Source of the DNA: Rheinheimera pacifica
GTDB lineage: Bacteria; Pseudomonadota; Gammaproteobacteria; Enterobacterales; Alteromonadaceae
Assembly (NCBI RefSeq): GCF_900108485.1
Contig: NZ_FNXF01000013.1
Location: 62,001-126,000 of the forward strand
Direction: 5' to 3'
Length of the DNA stretch: 64,000 bases
The notes beneath the pieces were generated by a model. It saw only the letters and a list, made by a program, of their open reading frames with translations. It searched no databases and was not told the origin of the DNA. The stretch's first letter is position 1; each line of letters opens with the position of its first letter. This document shows, one piece after another, positions 62,586-64,000 of this stretch. Made by a program: the position numbers and the translations under genes.

Positions 62586-64000
62586 TTAAATACTAAAAGA
62601 TGCACGCAGATACCAATAACGGCTACCCGGCATATCATAGGTTGATGGATCGTAGCCGTTCAGTGAGCATGATAAGCAAATAGGAGGCTCTTTGCCGAAC
62701 AGGTTATTCACGCCAAAGCTCAATTGCATACCAGACAATATTGCATCTGTACTCCAGCTTACTTGTGCATCATGGTATGTAGTACTGCCAAGCCGGTTCT
62801 GGCCGGTAGACGGGTTGTTACGGCAAACCGCGAAACTGGCTGCATCGCCACAGCTTTCTTCTAAATCACTGGTGTAACGCATTGTCCAGCTGGCTTGCCA
62901 GGCCTCATGTTGCCAGTTAAGGGCCAGGTTACCGCTCCATTCTGGAATAGCCGTGTCATTAACTTCAATACCGACAGTTTTCGGCTGACGCTGGCCGTTG
63001 GCATCAAGTACAGTGTAATCTTCTACCAGGGTAGCTCTTAACCTGACATTAAATTGACCAAATGCAGTTTGGGGGAGTAGCCAGCCAATGTCGAAATCCA
63101 GGCCAGAGGTTTCTATACTGCCAATATTGGTCAGGACATTATTAAACTGGTCAATCGCCCCCAACTGATTGCGGCCTATGCCATTACAAAAGGTGTCAGA
63201 CAGAGTTTGTACACACAAATTAAGTTGGGTTTGTGCATCCAGTGCCTGAATGGCACCTTTAAGTTCATGTTGATACCAACTGATACCAATGTCTAAACGT
63301 TCTGACCAGGCAGTTGCGCTGGCGTACTCAGGGCTGTATACGGTACCAAGGTTGTAACTGGTAGACGTTTCTGGTGCCAGTTCGCGATTGCCGCCGGTAA
63401 CCACACTGATTTGCGGGTTAGGCTGCTGATAACTGGCCGGTACACCAAGGGCTGCACAGTTTGCTGCAAGGGCTGGGATTGGCGCTGAGCACGGATCAGA
63501 CAATACAGCGTCAAAACCACTGGCTGAACCGAATAGCTCGCCGATATTAGGCGCACGGAAGCCCTCAGACCAACTGCCGCGGAACAGCAGTTCGTCTTGC
63601 ATCAGCCAGCGAAAACCTACTTTGCTGGTCGTTTCACTACCAAAAGTGGAGTAGTCAGAGTAGCGGCTGGCCAGGCTGAGATCTAACTGTTTTGCCAACG
63701 GCAGATCGGCCAGCAAAGGTACGTTAAGTTCAATAAAGAGTTCGTTAACGTTAAGTGAGCCAGAAGTCGGCGATGACTCCACACCGTTGTATTCACCCGC
63801 TACCGTAAGGGCATCCGGCGTGTATTCACCAGTGTATTTGCGGTATTCCCAGCCTGATGCAAAGCTAAGTGCTCCGGCGGGTAACTCCATAATGTCCCCG
63901 GTAATGTTGGCTGAATACAAACTAAGTTTGTTTTCGCTGGTATCGCGAACAACAGGTTGAATATAACCGAGCATATCGGTCGTGATACTGCCAACACCAA
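62586..64000 (-). CDS. TonB-dependent receptor, C-terminal part
   Basis: The gene is open at the right window edge; an ATG at 63974 is internal because the frame continues to 64000. About 470 residues of a beta-barrel are seen: repeated strand and loop sequences (FRGSWSEGFRAPNIGELFGS, ARTSTSYNLG-type stretches) and the conserved end RYWYLRASFSI with final aromatic strands. Cysteine pairs sit in the loops (SDPCSAPIPALAANCAA). TonB-dependent receptors bring in iron complexes, vitamins or glycans. The plug domain and ligand-determining region are outside the window, so the substrate is unknown. Confidence 0.9.
   Translation of the reverse strand, partial: GVGSITTDMLGYIQPVVRDTSENKLSLYSANITGDIMELPAGALSFASGWEYRKYTGEYTPDALTVAGEYNGVESSPTSGSLNVNELFIELNVPLLADLPLAKQLDLSLASRYSDYSTFGSETTSKVGFRWLMQDELLFRGSWSEGFRAPNIGELFGSASGFDAVLSDPCSAPIPALAANCAALGVPASYQQPNPQISVVTGGNRELAPETSTSYNLGTVYSPEYASATAWSERLDIGISWYQHELKGAIQALDAQTQLNLCVQTLSDTFCNGIGRNQLGAIDQFNNVLTNIGSIETSGLDFDIGWLLPQTAFGQFNVRLRATLVEDYTVLDANGQRQPKTVGIEVNDTAIPEWSGNLALNWQHEAWQASWTMRYTSDLEESCGDAASFAVCRNNPSTGQNRLGSTTYHDAQVSWSTDAILSGMQLSFGVNNLFGKEPPICLSCSLNGYDPSTYDMPGSRYWYLRASFSI

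Overview
The window comes from a gammaproteobacterium. The mix of genes (cytochrome oxidase assembly genes, NfuA, BioH, OmpR/EnvZ, SpeA/SpeE, CnoX, many TonB/S9/M14 proteins) and a base composition near 50% GC fit an Alteromonadales/Chromatiales-type marine or freshwater bacterium such as Rheinheimera or Alishewanella. That placement is inferred from gene content only. Most of the window is dense chromosomal housekeeping sequence, with one mobile-element island and two clusters of special interest.

Layout. Positions 1-3.3 kb hold a haem A and copper cytochrome c oxidase assembly operon (SURF1 end, a CxxxC membrane protein, COX15, COX10, SCO). Then come a polysaccharide deacetylase, nfuA, an M14-like peptidase, comF, bioH, a small flagellar-rod-like protein with an HExxH SprA-type protein, tex, greB and ompR-envZ (to 15.6 kb). 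From 15.6 to 22.0 kb lies an island. It has REP-associated tyrosine transposase (RAYT) genes and fragments bounded by a 20-bp inverted repeat, three copies of a structured repeat ending in a terminator-like hairpin, a DDE integrase, an AT-rich lipoprotein/Sel1 pair, and a decapitated toxin C-terminus with a likely immunity gene.

After the island, an ABC-2 exporter (YadGH type) sits behind a promoter with the 19-bp spacer and dyad of MerR-controlled promoters. From 23.8 to 27.9 kb there is a tight operon read leftwards: a His-rich membrane protein, a KAS III-like condensing enzyme, a haem-oxygenase-fold (putative diiron) protein, an uncharacterised protein cut by one in-frame TAG, and an alpha/beta hydrolase. 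I read it as an uncharacterised lipid or small-molecule pathway.

From 28 to 43.3 kb a giant cyclic beta-glucan synthase-type protein (2921 aa) is flanked on both sides by the same kinds of gene: a BON-domain protein, a GGDEF protein and a Crp/Fnr regulator, plus an OmpA-type lipoprotein operon and a 48-aa lmo0937-type membrane peptide. Five near-identical palindromes (TGYGSG-N4-CGMACM) lie about 30 bp upstream of -10-like boxes in front of five of these transcription units. This looks like a local Crp/Fnr-type regulon for envelope or osmotic adaptation.

The last 20 kb hold a soluble tandem PDC/Cache sensor, an S9 peptidase, a non-canonical Nramp homologue, a CPA2 antiporter, ilvIH, cnoX, a sensor kinase/response regulator pair, a methyltransferase, two tandem acyltransferases, speA and speE, a DUF4124 protein and the C-terminal part of a TonB-dependent receptor that runs off the right edge.
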